64,000 bases of DNA from an uncultured Acetatifactor sp. (GCA_910586215.1 CAJUGH010000009.1:65546-129545), one strand, 5' to 3'; counted from the first letter of the stretch, positions 8,722 through 17,829 are shown. The notes: generated by a model not told the origin, from the sequence alone. Program-made: numbers and translations.

Positions 8722-9609
8722 ATGCTGAAGATCGGGATAGTATGCAGCCGGGAGAAGGATGCCGGGGAGATTGCACAGGCAGCCAGGCTGGCGGCAGCCC
8801 GGGAGGGCCTTATATGTGAGGTCTGTGTGATCCAGGGAATAATTTCCGGGAGGATGCCAGGGCCAGGGAAATCCCGCGGGAGGACACCGGAGAAATCCTG
8901 TGAGAGGACGCCGGGGAAGTCCCGTGGGAGGACGTCTGAGGAATGCCGCGGGAGCAAGCAGGAAGAATTCCTGGAGACAGAACTGGAGGGAATCCGGGAA
9001 GGAGAACCGGACACTTTCCCCTGGGAGAGCCTAAAAGGACCGGGCGGGCCATCCTGTGTGATCCTCTCCTGGAAATGCAGGCAGGAGGCCTTTGCCTGGG
9101 CAGAAAAGGCATGGGGGCAGGATCCCGGATTGCTGCTCTTGTATGTGGCCCATAGCGCGGAAGACATCTTTGCTGCCTTGCAGATGCCCTTTTTCCACAC
9201 GGTCAGGGCCTTTGGCCTGGAACAGGATCTGGGGACGGCTTTTCGCAAACTGGGGCGTCTGAAGGTTCCTTCCGCAGAAAAAACAGGTTTTACCTGGGGC
9301 GGGAAGGTGATGCACATCTACAGGCGGGATATCCTCTATCTGGAAAGCGAGCACCATGATATCCGTCTCCACACCCTTGGGGAGGTGCTTCCTGTGACAG
9401 AGAGTTTGTCCCAGTGTGAGCAGAAGCTGAGGAACCAGGGGTTTGTGCGGATCCACAGGAGCTTCCTGGTCAATATGTACCATGTACGCTGTCTGGAAAA
9501 GGGCAACGTGCTGCTGGACAATGGGGAGCGCCTGTATGTCAGCCGCCAGAGGTATCCGGAAGTGAAGTTCCAGTTTGAGAACTATATCCGGCATCTGGAT
9601 TTCATTTGA
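8722..9609 (+). CDS. LytTR-domain transcriptional regulator with repeat linker
   Basis: 295 residues. The start is the ATG that opens MLKIGIVCSREKDAGEIAQ, after a GGAGAAGG site. The C-terminal ~100 residues are a LytTR DNA-binding domain: IYRRDILYLESEHHDIRLHT, then the hallmark FVRIHRSFLVNMYHVRCLE, then LYVSRQRYPEVK. The N-terminal part looks like a degenerate receiver: its start resembles one, but the usual phospho-acceptor and lysine motifs are not evident. Between residues ~50 and 80 is a repeat linker rich in R, G, S, T and E (RTPEKSCERTPGKSRGRTSE). LytTR regulators often control exporters or bacteriocins, and an ABC exporter follows 118 bases later. Confidence 0.82.
   Translation: MLKIGIVCSREKDAGEIAQAARLAAAREGLICEVCVIQGIISGRMPGPGKSRGRTPEKSCERTPGKSRGRTSEECRGSKQEEFLETELEGIREGEPDTFPWESLKGPGGPSCVILSWKCRQEAFAWAEKAWGQDPGLLLLYVAHSAEDIFAALQMPFFHTVRAFGLEQDLGTAFRKLGRLKVPSAEKTGFTWGGKVMHIYRRDILYLESEHHDIRLHTLGEVLPVTESLSQCEQKLRNQGFVRIHRSFLVNMYHVRCLEKGNVLLDNGERLYVSRQRYPEVKFQFENYIRHLDFI
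8868..8955 (+). repeat. 24-bp tandem repeat inside the LytTR gene
   Basis: About three and a half imperfect 24-base units, each close to GGGAAGTCCCGTGGGAGGAC with three or four more bases, encode the repeated R-T-P-x-K-S-C/R-x linker. The unit is a multiple of three, so copy-number change would keep the frame. Confidence 0.7.
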
Positions 9610-9726
9610 TACCAGGATCCCAAGGCCAGAAGACGGATGTAAGCTTGTCTGCAGGGAGATTGCGGGAGCGTGTCACCCGGGCACATAGGTATATGCCTGG
9701 ATGATGCCAGGGATGGGAGGAAGGAT

Positions 9727-10707
9727 ATGATTACAGTAGAACATCTGCGAAAGGAGTTCTCCTACTATAAGAAAGCCACAGGGATCCAGGGTTCCCTGCG
9801 GAATCTTTTCCACAGGGAGACACTGACCAAGGAGGCCGTGCGGGATATCTCTTTTTCGGTAGAACGGGGAGAAATGATCGGTTTCCTGGGACCTAACGGG
9901 GCAGGGAAGACCACTACCTTGAAGATGCTGTCCGGCATCCTGCATCCTACCGCGGGAAAGATTGACATAGATGGATTCATTCCCTGGGAGCGGAAGAATG
10001 CGTTTAAGCAGCGCATCTCTATTGTCATGGGGCAGAAGAACCAGCTCTGGTGGGATCTGCCGGCCAGTGACAGCTTCTACCTGAACAAATGCATCTTCCA
10101 TGTGGAGGATGGACCTTACCGGGACATTGTCACGGAACTGGCCGGGCTGCTGGATGTGAAGGAACTATTGAATGTGCAGGTAAGGCGGCTTTCCCTGGGA
10201 GAGCGGATGAAGATGGAGATACTGGCGGCGCTGATCCACCGGCCGGACATCCTGTTCCTGGATGAACCCACCATCGGCCTGGACATTTTATCCCAGCAGA
10301 AAATCCGGGAATTCTTGAAGATATATAATGAACAGTGGAAGACCACAGTGATCATTACCAGCCACCACATGGCAGATATCCAGGCCCTGTGCCAGAGGGC
10401 TGTGATCATCAACCAGGGAAACCTGGTGTATGATGGCAGGCTGGAGGATATCAATGCCCTTCTGGGGAAAAGAAAGCTGATCCATGTGAAGACAGCATTC
10501 CCGGTGGCACAGGAGATCTGGGGATCCTATGGCCAGGTGCGGGAAGTGGAGAGGACCGGGGCCGTGCTGGAGGTGGCCCAGGACAGGGTCCGGGAGACCC
10601 TGGGTTCCATCCTGTCCGGCCTGCAGGTGGAGGATTTCACGGTGACGGAGATTCCCCTGGAGGAGAGCATTGCCCGGTTCTACCAGAAGGAGGTGACACC
10701 CCTGTGA
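9727..10707 (+). CDS. ABC-2 exporter ATP-binding protein (COG4586 type)
   Basis: 326 residues from ATG after GGAGGAAGGAT. Walker A is GPNGAGKTT near residue 57, the Q-loop lies in VMGQKNQLWW, the signature is RLSLGERMKME, Walker B is ILFLDEPTIGLD and the switch is ITSHHMADI. The family-specific ASDSFYLNKCIF and DVKELLNVQVRRLSLGER fit COG4586, which pairs with two DUF990-type permeases. Both follow directly, the first with a 4-base overlap. The complex moves an unknown substrate outward. Confidence 0.93.
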   Translation: MITVEHLRKEFSYYKKATGIQGSLRNLFHRETLTKEAVRDISFSVERGEMIGFLGPNGAGKTTTLKMLSGILHPTAGKIDIDGFIPWERKNAFKQRISIVMGQKNQLWWDLPASDSFYLNKCIFHVEDGPYRDIVTELAGLLDVKELLNVQVRRLSLGERMKMEILAALIHRPDILFLDEPTIGLDILSQQKIREFLKIYNEQWKTTVIITSHHMADIQALCQRAVIINQGNLVYDGRLEDINALLGKRKLIHVKTAFPVAQEIWGSYGQVREVERTGAVLEVAQDRVRETLGSILSGLQVEDFTVTEIPLEESIARFYQKEVTPL

Positions 10708-11501
10708 ACCAGAACCGTTGTGTGTTCCTAATGGGGATAGAGCGGGCCATGGAATACCGTGTCAGCTTTTTCCTCAGTATGCTGAGTGCCATTTTCCCCA
10801 TCGTGATCCAGGTTACCATGTGGAATTATCTGTATGGGCATGGGGATGCAGCGGCTGTGTTTGGCTATGAACATGAGCAGATCCTATTGTACACCCTGCT
10901 GGCTGTCATTGTGTCCCAGCTTGTGGGGGCCGGGTTTGAGGGGGAGATGAACAGTGATATCAAGATGGGCGGACTGAACAAATACCTGGTTCGGCCGGTT
11001 TCCTACAAATGGTACCAGTTTTTCAGTTTTACAGGACAGAAGGTGCCCCGGCTGCTGGTGGCGGCCCCGGTGATGGGGGGGATCCTGGCAGTGGGGGCCT
11101 GGCAGGGACTGCCCCTGTCTCCGGGCAGGGTGCTTCTCTTCCTGGGGAGCCTGATGCTGGCGGTGGTACTGAATTTCTGTATCTTCTACTGCATCGGCCT
11201 GCTGGCATTCTGGCTCACGGACGTAGACAAACTTTTTGGCACAGTAAGTATTGTGCTGACTGTGGCCAGCGGCGGCGTCTTCCCCCTGGATATTTTCGGG
11301 GGCTGGGTGGAATTTGTGATGAATCTGCTGCCCTTCGGCTACACCACCCAGTTTCCGGTAAATATCATCAACGGACGGTTCGGCTGGGAACGGATCTGCG
11401 TGGGCATCGGGTTCCAGGCCGGGTGGATCCTGCTATTTGCCTGGCTGGGGGAGTGGATGTGGAGACGGGGACTGAAGCGGTATGTGGGGACTGGGGGATA
11501 A
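10704..11501 (+). CDS. ABC-2 family permease (COG4587-like)
   Basis: 265 residues with six membrane segments. The start ATG-like codon overlaps the stop of the ATPase gene by four bases (GTGA). The features MEYRVSFFLSMLSAIFPI at the N-terminus, GGLNKYLVRPVSYKWYQF in the first cytoplasmic loop, and GGVFPLDIFGGW in the outer part match this family of half-exporter permeases. It should form a heterodimer with the second permease and be driven by the preceding ATPase. Confidence 0.88.
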   Translation: MNQNRCVFLMGIERAMEYRVSFFLSMLSAIFPIVIQVTMWNYLYGHGDAAAVFGYEHEQILLYTLLAVIVSQLVGAGFEGEMNSDIKMGGLNKYLVRPVSYKWYQFFSFTGQKVPRLLVAAPVMGGILAVGAWQGLPLSPGRVLLFLGSLMLAVVLNFCIFYCIGLLAFWLTDVDKLFGTVSIVLTVASGGVFPLDIFGGWVEFVMNLLPFGYTTQFPVNIINGRFGWERICVGIGFQAGWILLFAWLGEWMWRRGLKRYVGTGG

Positions 11502-11507
11502 GTGTGA

Positions 11508-11640
11508 AGGGAATGAAGATTTTCTAAGGCCAGAAAGTACCTGGCCCAAGAAAATCTAAGTCATTCCCAAGGAATGGCGTTGCCATTCCTTTAAGAATCG
11601 CTAAAGCGATTCTTCCCAGGCGTTCTTCCGGATTTGCAGC
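11508..11640. repeat. Dispersed structured intergenic repeat, family B, copy 2
   Basis: The gap between the two permease genes is a stack of hairpins. GGAATGAAGATTTTCTAAGG pairs with CAAGAAAATCTAAGTCATTCC around AGAAAGTAC. Then come GGAATGGCGTTGCCATTCC and AAGAATCGCTAAAGCGATTCTT. The first block is shared with copies at 895-1105 and 59629-59925. Being inside an operon, it is transcribed. Confidence 0.75.
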
Positions 11641-11663
11641 AGTTCACTGATAGGGGGATAAAC

Positions 11664-12461
11664 ATGAAAAAATTATGGCAGTATCTGAGGCTGGTAGGTG
11701 TATTTGCAAAATATTCGCTGATGTCCTCCCTGGAGTACCGGATCAATTTTGTGGCCGGGGTGGCAGTGGAGATGGGATGGATGGTTATCAAGCTGCTGTA
11801 TGTGGCCATTATCTATAAGGCGGGAACGGATATAGGGATTCTTACGCCGGATCATATCCTGCTGTTCGTGGGGACGTACATGCTGCTCACAGGAGTATAT
11901 ATGCTGTATTTCGGTAACTTCTGCTCCCTGCCAGGGATGGTGCAGCAGGGAGACCTGGATCTGTATCTGGTGAAGCCAATATCCCTGCAGTTCTATGTGA
12001 CCCTGCGGCGGCTGGATTTCTCCCTGCTGCTGCCGGAAATGGTGGCCGGATGTGCCATGATCGCGGTGGGATGGAAGCGGGCCGGGCTTCCTGTGGGACT
12101 GGTGCCTGTGGGAGGATTCCTCTTCTACCTGTTCTGTGGGTGCCTGCTGACCTACAGTCTGTTCCTGCTGCCCTACCTGATCAGCTTCTGGACCGTTTCC
12201 CTGGGAGGAATTGCGGATATCAGCAATGCCCTGTGGGACTTTAACAATATGCCTTCCCTGATCTATGGCAGGCGGCTCCGGGATCTTGGCACCTACGTGC
12301 TGCCCATTTTTGTGATCACCAACTTCCCAGGCCTGTTCCTTATGGGAGAACTGTCCACGGGGGCCTGTATCTGGGGGGCTGCAGCCCCGGTGGTGTTCTT
12401 CGTGATAGCCCGTCTGCTGTGGCGGGTGGCACTGGCAAGGTACAGCAGCGCCAGTTCATGA
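11664..12461 (+). CDS. ABC-2 family permease (COG3694-like)
   Basis: 265 residues from ATG after TAGGGGGATAA. Six membrane segments are seen. The N-terminal LRLVGVFAKYSLMSSLEYRINF and the loop SLPGMVQQGDLDLYLVKPISLQFYVTLR are typical of the second permease of the COG4586/4587/3694 exporter. It completes the three-gene transporter, although a 160-base repeat separates it from the first permease. Confidence 0.88.
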   Translation: MKKLWQYLRLVGVFAKYSLMSSLEYRINFVAGVAVEMGWMVIKLLYVAIIYKAGTDIGILTPDHILLFVGTYMLLTGVYMLYFGNFCSLPGMVQQGDLDLYLVKPISLQFYVTLRRLDFSLLLPEMVAGCAMIAVGWKRAGLPVGLVPVGGFLFYLFCGCLLTYSLFLLPYLISFWTVSLGGIADISNALWDFNNMPSLIYGRRLRDLGTYVLPIFVITNFPGLFLMGELSTGACIWGAAAPVVFFVIARLLWRVALARYSSASS

Positions 12462-12468
12462 CAGCTAC

Positions 12469-13569
12469 CTACTTGCCTGTCTGCAGGCAGTCTTCAAAAT
12501 AGGGAAGGACCTGTTCCAGGGGTTCCTCATGCCAGCAGTGGCCACCCTCCCGGATATCGTGTACCAGATGGTCTTCTTTTCCATACAGGCGGTAGGCTGC
12601 CCTCACAATATCCAGTTGCTCCATGACATTATCCAGTCCCCTGGGTCCATTCAGGGAATCCTCCCTGCAGGACTGGACCAGAAGGGGCCTGGGGGCAATC
12701 AGGGATGCAATGTCCCCCATATCGAAATGCTCCCATAGGTGGGGCACATAATTACAGCTGCAATTGCCGTTGAGCAGCAGCAGGGAATCCCGGTATCCGT
12801 ACAGGTAGCCGCTGATCACCACCTGCCGGATCCGGTCATCCAGGGCTGATGCCCACAGTGTCTGCATCCCGCCCCCGGAAAAGCCCAGGCATCCCAGGGT
12901 GTCTGTATCCCATTCTCCCCGCTCCTGGACGTAATCCAGCAGCCGCATCACATCATAAGCACACATTCCGGCCACTGTCTGCCCCAGCGGCTCTGCCATG
13001 TGGGCAAGCTGGAAACAACTGCTGTTAAGGAATGCCTGCTCCGTCTCCCCCTGGAGGGCTTCATCCCGTCTCTCCCCAAATCCCCGGCAGTCCGGGCATA
13101 GGGCCACATACCCCCGCTTTGCAAGCTGCATTCCATAGTCATAATGGAACCGGTCAATGGCTTCCTTTACGGCAGGAATCTCCCCACATCCGGCCACGCT
13201 GTATTTCCCTGCCCCCTGGTGGCCGGGAAGGGCCAGGAAACAGCGCTGCTTTTTCCCTGCCTTATGGGGACGGGGGATCAGGATGTATACGGGCATGTAG
13301 GTATCTGGTTCCACCTGGAGCAGCACCTTCTCCCGGACAATGCCGGGCACCACTTCCTGCTGCTCCAGGGTCTGCGGATTTAAGGGGCAGCGCTCCATCT
13401 TGTCAAGTCCCAGCAGTCCCCACAGTGTCTTCCGGGCCCGGGCCTTCCATTCCTCATAAGACTCCCGGGTATCTCCTGTAAAGGCATCCCGGCGGCATAA
13501 GCGGTCATATTTTGCCAGCATGCCTTTTAAGCTGCCATAGTAAGGGTCAATTTTTATGGTTCTGTCCAT
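12469..13569 (-). CDS. Alpha/beta-hydrolase, Abhydrolase_7-like esterase
   Basis: 366 residues, no signal peptide. The nucleophile elbow is GFSGGG (LGCLGFSGGGMQTLWA, near residue 226), preceded by ALPGHQGAGKY and the strand RGYVALCPDCRGFGERRD. The acid is probably in SCREDSLN and the histidine in EGGHCWHEEP. This pattern fits the Abhydrolase_7 / acetyl-xylan-esterase-like group that removes acetyl or acyl groups from plant oligosaccharides. ATG follows AACAGGAGGC. Its promoter region overlaps a family A palindromic repeat. With the pectinesterase nearby, a role in pectin breakdown is plausible. Confidence 0.82.
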   Translation of the reverse strand: MDRTIKIDPYYGSLKGMLAKYDRLCRRDAFTGDTRESYEEWKARARKTLWGLLGLDKMERCPLNPQTLEQQEVVPGIVREKVLLQVEPDTYMPVYILIPRPHKAGKKQRCFLALPGHQGAGKYSVAGCGEIPAVKEAIDRFHYDYGMQLAKRGYVALCPDCRGFGERRDEALQGETEQAFLNSSCFQLAHMAEPLGQTVAGMCAYDVMRLLDYVQERGEWDTDTLGCLGFSGGGMQTLWASALDDRIRQVVISGYLYGYRDSLLLLNGNCSCNYVPHLWEHFDMGDIASLIAPRPLLVQSCREDSLNGPRGLDNVMEQLDIVRAAYRLYGKEDHLVHDIREGGHCWHEEPLEQVLPYFEDCLQTGK

Positions 13570-13586
13570 TATATATGCCTCCTGTT

Positions 13587-13736
13587 GTTACTGTTTACAG
13601 GTGCCGCCGCGAGGTGTTTTCACGCGTTTTTGCGTGACAAACCCAGGCAATCTTGATTGCCTTGACTGCCTCGCGCCAAAATGCCTGCATTTGGCGTTTT
13701 GTGTGCATGGTTGCTGTGAACGGAGTGAACAGTAAC
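13587..13736 (+). repeat. Palindromic intergenic repeat, family A, copy 2
   Basis: 150 bp with inverted ends GTTACTGTTTAC and GTGAACAGTAAC. It contains CGCGAGGTGTTTTCACGCG, a hairpin AGGCAATCTTGATTGCCTTG, then GCGCCAAAATGCC pairing with GGCGTTTTGTGTGCA, and GTTGCTGTGAACGGAGTGAAC. It is very close to copy 1 except in the loops, where paired changes keep the stems. Confidence 0.88.
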
Positions 13737-13854
13737 CTCCTGTTCTGTTCCTGCGGATCCCGGTGCGATCCTGGATCAATCCTTCTGCAAGGATTGTACT
13801 ACAATCCCGGCACCATCACAACCCTGCCCATCCACAAATCTGTTCCGTTTACGG

Positions 13855-13882
13855 ACACTGCCCGCCAGAAGGCGGGCAGTGT
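13855..13882. terminator. Perfect 12-bp hairpin downstream of the solute-binding gene
   Basis: ACACTGCCCGCC, loop AGAA, GGCGGGCAGTGT. It lies about 45 bases past the stop of the minus-strand solute-binding gene. Neither side has a clear run of T, so it is a strong RNA hairpin (mRNA 3' stabiliser or weak terminator) rather than a proven intrinsic terminator. Confidence 0.5.
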
Positions 13883-13927
13883 AGGAAAGCCGGTAGATGC
13901 ATTGCAGCCAGTTCCCCTGTTATGGAG

Positions 13928-15025
13928 TTATTCCAACGCTGACAGGTAACGCTGGTACTGTCCCTGTTTTACAGCCAGTACATCAGACAGCTTCAAGGCT
14001 TTCAGGCCGCTGATATAGCTGTCGAATTCATCCAGGGACTTGGTCCCGGTTATGAAGGCATTGGCATTCTCGTCCACATAGGTCTGGATATCCACCATAT
14101 AGGTATTGATCACTTCAGATTCCTGCTCCGTGGAATATACGAAGGGCCAGGGATCCTTTACAAACTGTTTCTGCCATGCGTTGCATTCTGCATGCCAGTC
14201 AGCCACAAGCACATCTGTGGATTCCACGGACTGCTGGGCAGGGAATACGAAGGAGGGATTGATACCAAGCTGCTGCAGCCAGTCATTGTCATTGGCCTGT
14301 TCCGTGAAGGATCTGGTTCCATCCGCTGCCTCTGTATAGCTTTCTCCCTCGATACCCCACTGATACATTACCTGGCAGGTGTCGCTCATGGCATAATCCA
14401 GGAAGCGGCAGGCCATGTCTATATTGGAGGAGGAAGAATTGACACCGAACATATTTCCAAGTTCCACACGTCCTACATAATATCCTTCATATTCGCCGGA
14501 AAGGGGTGCTGCACCAATAAAGGCAGTGGCCTTTGTACCGTCATAGTAGGGAAGGACATTGCTGAACATCATGGACATTGCCCAACTGAAGTCAAAGGAC
14601 ACACCTGTCTTGTCGTTGGAGATCCGCTCAATGATCTGATCCCTGTCCAGGGAACTGTATTCTACTTCCAGCAATTTCTCCTCATACAGGCCATTCAGGA
14701 AGGTGAGGTACGCCTTGTAATTCTCCTGGTCTGCTGCTGCGTAGGTTACGTTACCGTCCTTGTCTGCCTGGAAACCACTTACCAGGTCAAGCCCGAAAGC
14801 AGGCCCGAACATATAGGGCAGGAATCCTGCCGTGATGCTCATGGGAACTTCATCAGAAGTATCCCCATCACCGTTCATGTCGTTTTCCTTGTAATAACGG
14901 AGCAAGTCCACGAATTCATCCAGAGTCTTGGGTGCTTCCTTCTGTGCCTTGTCCAGCCACTTGGTAAAGTTGGGCATCTGGTCGAAATGCTCATCCAGCG
15001 GTACAAAGAATTTACTCTGAAACAT
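13928..15025 (-). pseudogene. Truncated extracellular solute-binding protein (LplA/LipO-like)
   Basis: The 365-residue frame is clearly the C-terminal two thirds of a carbohydrate ABC-transporter binding protein: KTLDEFVDLLRYYKENDMNG with the DMNGDGDTSDEVP calcium-like loop, and then the closing lobe to the C-terminus. Full members have ~500 or more residues with a lipoprotein signal. Here the first ATG in frame opens inside the N-lobe (MFQSKFFVPLDEHF), and upstream the frame becomes antisense-like sequence of the pectinesterase gene. LDEHFDQMPNFTKWLDK also seems to skip the usual dGKiYalp segment, so a further small internal deletion is likely. No cognate permeases are next to it. Confidence 0.78.
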
Positions 15026-15054
15026 GCCCTTTCCAACCTCCGGTACAGGCCGGC

Positions 15055-15987
15055 CTACCACCCCAGCACATTCCTGCGGGTATAGGCTGCTGCTTCTTCC
15101 TGCGTAAGACAATGACACCAGTCTGCCCGCTTCCCTGCCGCACCGGGACCAAAGTTGCCGTACTCCGCAAAAAAGACAGTTCCATGGGCAGCTTCCTTGC
15201 CCCAATCATGCCAGCCTTCCGGCCGGATGTGGGCACCCAGCTCGGAGTCCAGGATCACCACCCTGGCGTAATCCCGCCAGGGCCGTCCCAGGTAAATGCT
15301 TCCCTCTGGGGCATCACCGGTAAAACGGCAATGGGAGAACACATATCCGTACTCCTGCCCCTCCGGGGAGGATCCGGCAGTCACATAGCCCAGGGGCCGT
15401 CCCAGGGAATGCAGTGTACAGTCCTCAAAATAAGCGGTGGCGCTTCCGAAGATGAAATCCACCGTGCCGCAGATGTAACAGTGGTGGTATAACTGCCTGC
15501 CATTGATACGGGGTGCAAATTCCTTAGGACCCTTGAACCCGCCGGGGACCACTTCCTTGGGCGGGAGGGGGCCTGTAAACAGGGTATCCTGGGCACCCAG
15601 GAGCCTGCAGTCCGAGACCACAATGCCTTCTCCCTCTGCGTACAGGGCAATGGCCTGCTCCACATGCTCCCGCAGTGCCGCACCATTCTCAATGGTAAGG
15701 TTCCGCAGCTGTATCCGCGGCGCATCTGCCAGCAGGGTATAACTGCGGAAGGTTCCCCGCTTGTCCCCGTCCGGCAGGATATCATTGGCAGCGTCATCAT
15801 AGGTGATGATGGTGTCTGTTGCATTCTCCCCCTCCAGGATCAGCCCTTCCTGGTGGATCTCCAGCTTCTCATGGTAAGTCCCCGGGGAAATATGTATGGT
15901 AATCTCCTCTCCTGCATGGGTTTGCGCGTGGGCCAGGGCATCCCCGATCTTCTGAAACATTCCGTCTGTTCCAACTGTCAGTTTCAT
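15055..15987 (-). CDS. Pectinesterase (carbohydrate esterase family 8)
   Basis: 310 residues, no signal peptide, so probably intracellular. The start is the ATG 7 bases after GGAAGG; another ATG two codons upstream is possible. Motifs in order: GTYHEKLEI, the oxyanion region GAQDTLFTG, the catalytic aspartate in ICGTVDFIFGSATAYFE, and the substrate-binding LGRPWRDYARVV. The enzyme removes methyl groups from galacturonan or its oligomers. It lies just upstream of the decayed binding-protein gene, on the same strand, consistent with a shrunken pectin-use operon. Its 3' end abuts the deletion junction. Confidence 0.93.
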   Translation of the reverse strand: MKLTVGTDGMFQKIGDALAHAQTHAGEEITIHISPGTYHEKLEIHQEGLILEGENATDTIITYDDAANDILPDGDKRGTFRSYTLLADAPRIQLRNLTIENGAALREHVEQAIALYAEGEGIVVSDCRLLGAQDTLFTGPLPPKEVVPGGFKGPKEFAPRINGRQLYHHCYICGTVDFIFGSATAYFEDCTLHSLGRPLGYVTAGSSPEGQEYGYVFSHCRFTGDAPEGSIYLGRPWRDYARVVILDSELGAHIRPEGWHDWGKEAAHGTVFFAEYGNFGPGAAGKRADWCHCLTQEEAAAYTRRNVLGW

Positions 15988-16088
15988 TGTCATCCTTCCT
16001 TTCTCTGATTCCTGCAAGCAATGAGCCAGGCGATTGCGAAGCAGATAGCTGGCGAATGCTACGGAGTTGTTTACCTGGAATCTTTTCG

Positions 16089-17321
16089 TTAATATCCGTT
16101 TTCCTGTGCGCCATATACGGCCTGGTCATGGGTAAAGCCTTCAAATTCAAGCTGCTGAATCAGTTCGCTTTTGGAAAATGAGGAGATAGCCAGATAACTT
16201 TTGGCTTTTTTGGAGGCCTGCTCATTCCAGTCAGCGCCGCAATTGTCAGCAGCATAAGCTGCCTGTTCATCAGTAAACGCATCAAATTTGAGTTGGTCGA
16301 TAATTCCTTCGTAGGAAAACGATGAAACATTCAGATATCTTTTTGCTTTGTCCAAAGCCTGTTCGTTCCAGTCGGCCCCGCAATTATCAGCCGCATAGGT
16401 TGCTTCTTCAGTCGTAAAACCGTCAAACTCTAACTGACCGATGAGACCATCATGAGAAAAAGCGGTTATTTTCAGATAAGAGTTTGCCTTTTTAAGGGCA
16501 TTCCGCTGGCCGGTGGTAACGGATGAGGAAGAGGAAGAATCGGGCGTTGTAGCCGGTGCTGTGTCAGAAGAGGGCGATTCTGTAGCAGAGGCAGACTCTG
16601 ATGCAGGCTCTGTGGCAGATGTAGATTCTGCGGCAGAGGAGGATTCCACATTAGATGCAAAGTCATAATTGCCATATGTACTTTTGGCAGAACTGTATAT
16701 TTCCATAAAAGAGTCGTTATAATCAGCACTGTATGGACATAAACGCATAATGAGTGTAGTAATGTAGTCATTGAAATTAAGGGCTTTGGCATAACATTTT
16801 GAGCCATCGCTTAACTCCATATAATATTCAGCCACATAATTAGAAAATGTCGACTGCTCATCAACGACAGATTCACCCTCTTTTAATGGGAATGCATTCT
16901 GGCACAGGGATTCGGTAAGGATACTTAAACCTAACCGGGCTTCCTGTTCAGAGGCGCCTGCTACTTCCGGGAAGGGAATGGTGGCAAAAGCAATGATGGT
17001 ATTATGGGCATCTTCTGGTTCTGCAGGCAGGGATGGACAGGTAATGGTAATGGAATCTCCACTTTCTGACAGGCTACAGGTAAATAAGTTAGAATCATAG
17101 GTAAACGAAACATATGGGTCAGAGTAGGTCTGATAATCGGGCACTGTTTCTGGAGGAAGGGTTGGAGATTCCGATGGGGCAAGGGATACGGGATCTGTTT
17201 CGGTAGTCTCTTCCTGGGAAACAGAACCAGGATTCTCTGAAGCAGGGTTCCCGCAGCCAAAGAGAGACAATGTAAGGGTAGCGGATAAAACAGAGACGAA
17301 AATTCTTTTTAAGGTTTTCAT
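16089..17321 (-). CDS. Ltp-family lipoprotein with three C-terminal repeats
   Basis: 410 residues from ATG after AAAGGAG. It starts with a lipoprotein signal (KTLKRIFVSVLSATLTLSLFGCG, lipobox LFGC). A T/P/E-rich linker follows, then a globular part, a long S/T/A-rich linker (about residues 225-275) and three ~45-residue helical repeats ending in NCGADWNEQA. These repeats match the Ltp domain (PF07553) of phage-encoded surface lipoproteins; Ltp of Streptococcus phage TP-J34 blocks superinfection by acting on the incoming tape measure. Here it lies beside a tail-only phage cluster and may protect the producer, which is an inference. Confidence 0.85.
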   Translation of the reverse strand: MKTLKRIFVSVLSATLTLSLFGCGNPASENPGSVSQEETTETDPVSLAPSESPTLPPETVPDYQTYSDPYVSFTYDSNLFTCSLSESGDSITITCPSLPAEPEDAHNTIIAFATIPFPEVAGASEQEARLGLSILTESLCQNAFPLKEGESVVDEQSTFSNYVAEYYMELSDGSKCYAKALNFNDYITTLIMRLCPYSADYNDSFMEIYSSAKSTYGNYDFASNVESSSAAESTSATEPASESASATESPSSDTAPATTPDSSSSSSVTTGQRNALKKANSYLKITAFSHDGLIGQLEFDGFTTEEATYAADNCGADWNEQALDKAKRYLNVSSFSYEGIIDQLKFDAFTDEQAAYAADNCGADWNEQASKKAKSYLAISSFSKSELIQQLEFEGFTHDQAVYGAQENGY

Positions 17322-17367
17322 ATGTTGGTCTCCTTTATTCTTTGGGCTCATAAAAAGCCATGATAAC

Positions 17368-17829
17368 TCAGTCAGTTAATTCCAGGACTGCAATTGTCGG
17401 TTCAAAATAGATCACATAGTTGTCAACTGTTACACTGATACCGTATTTGCTCTTATAGTAGGACAGGGATTCTGCCAGGAATTCTTCCGTCACTTCCAGA
17501 TATTCGGCAGCTTCGGAAAGGCCCTGGCAATGGTGTCTGTATGCATCCAGGATCCCCGTAAGGCCCACAAGCTTATCGTATGCATAAACCCGTCCGTGAT
17601 GTTCCTGCTTTCTGTTGGCCATGGAGCGCATATCCGTGATATCCCCTGTTCCGGTGTAATAATGCCCCAGTTCTTCTGCCAGGACACATTTTTTATCCCG
17701 TTCGGTCAACCCTGCCTTTATGGCAATATTTCTCCCGGCTATGAGTCCCTTATGTGCCCTGAGGGGCTTTTCTTTTGTGGTCAGATTATGATGGTCGGCT
17801 TCTGCCAATATATCATCGTAAGTAAGCAT
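17368..17829 (-). CDS. ImmA/IrrE-family metallo-endopeptidase
   Basis: 153 residues. The active-site helix is CVLAEELGHYYTG, with the EExxH-type zinc motif seen in many phage ImmA proteins (the first H replaced by E). ITD and the later AEYLEVTEEFLAESLSYY are typical. In ICEBs1 and related phages ImmA cleaves the Xre-type repressor in response to DNA damage or signalling. The repressor gene lies 91 bases upstream on the same strand, so this protein is the likely release switch of the tail cluster at 18957-28935. Confidence 0.88.
   Translation of the reverse strand: MLTYDDILAEADHHNLTTKEKPLRAHKGLIAGRNIAIKAGLTERDKKCVLAEELGHYYTGTGDITDMRSMANRKQEHHGRVYAYDKLVGLTGILDAYRHHCQGLSEAAEYLEVTEEFLAESLSYYKSKYGISVTVDNYVIYFEPTIAVLELTD

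Noticed and set aside
8868..8955. CRISPR-like array
   Set aside because: Short 24-bp units are contiguous without spacers and are coding.
15026..15205. N-terminal part of the solute-binding protein frame
   Set aside because: This stretch is antisense to the end of the pectinesterase gene and has no signal peptide or homology.
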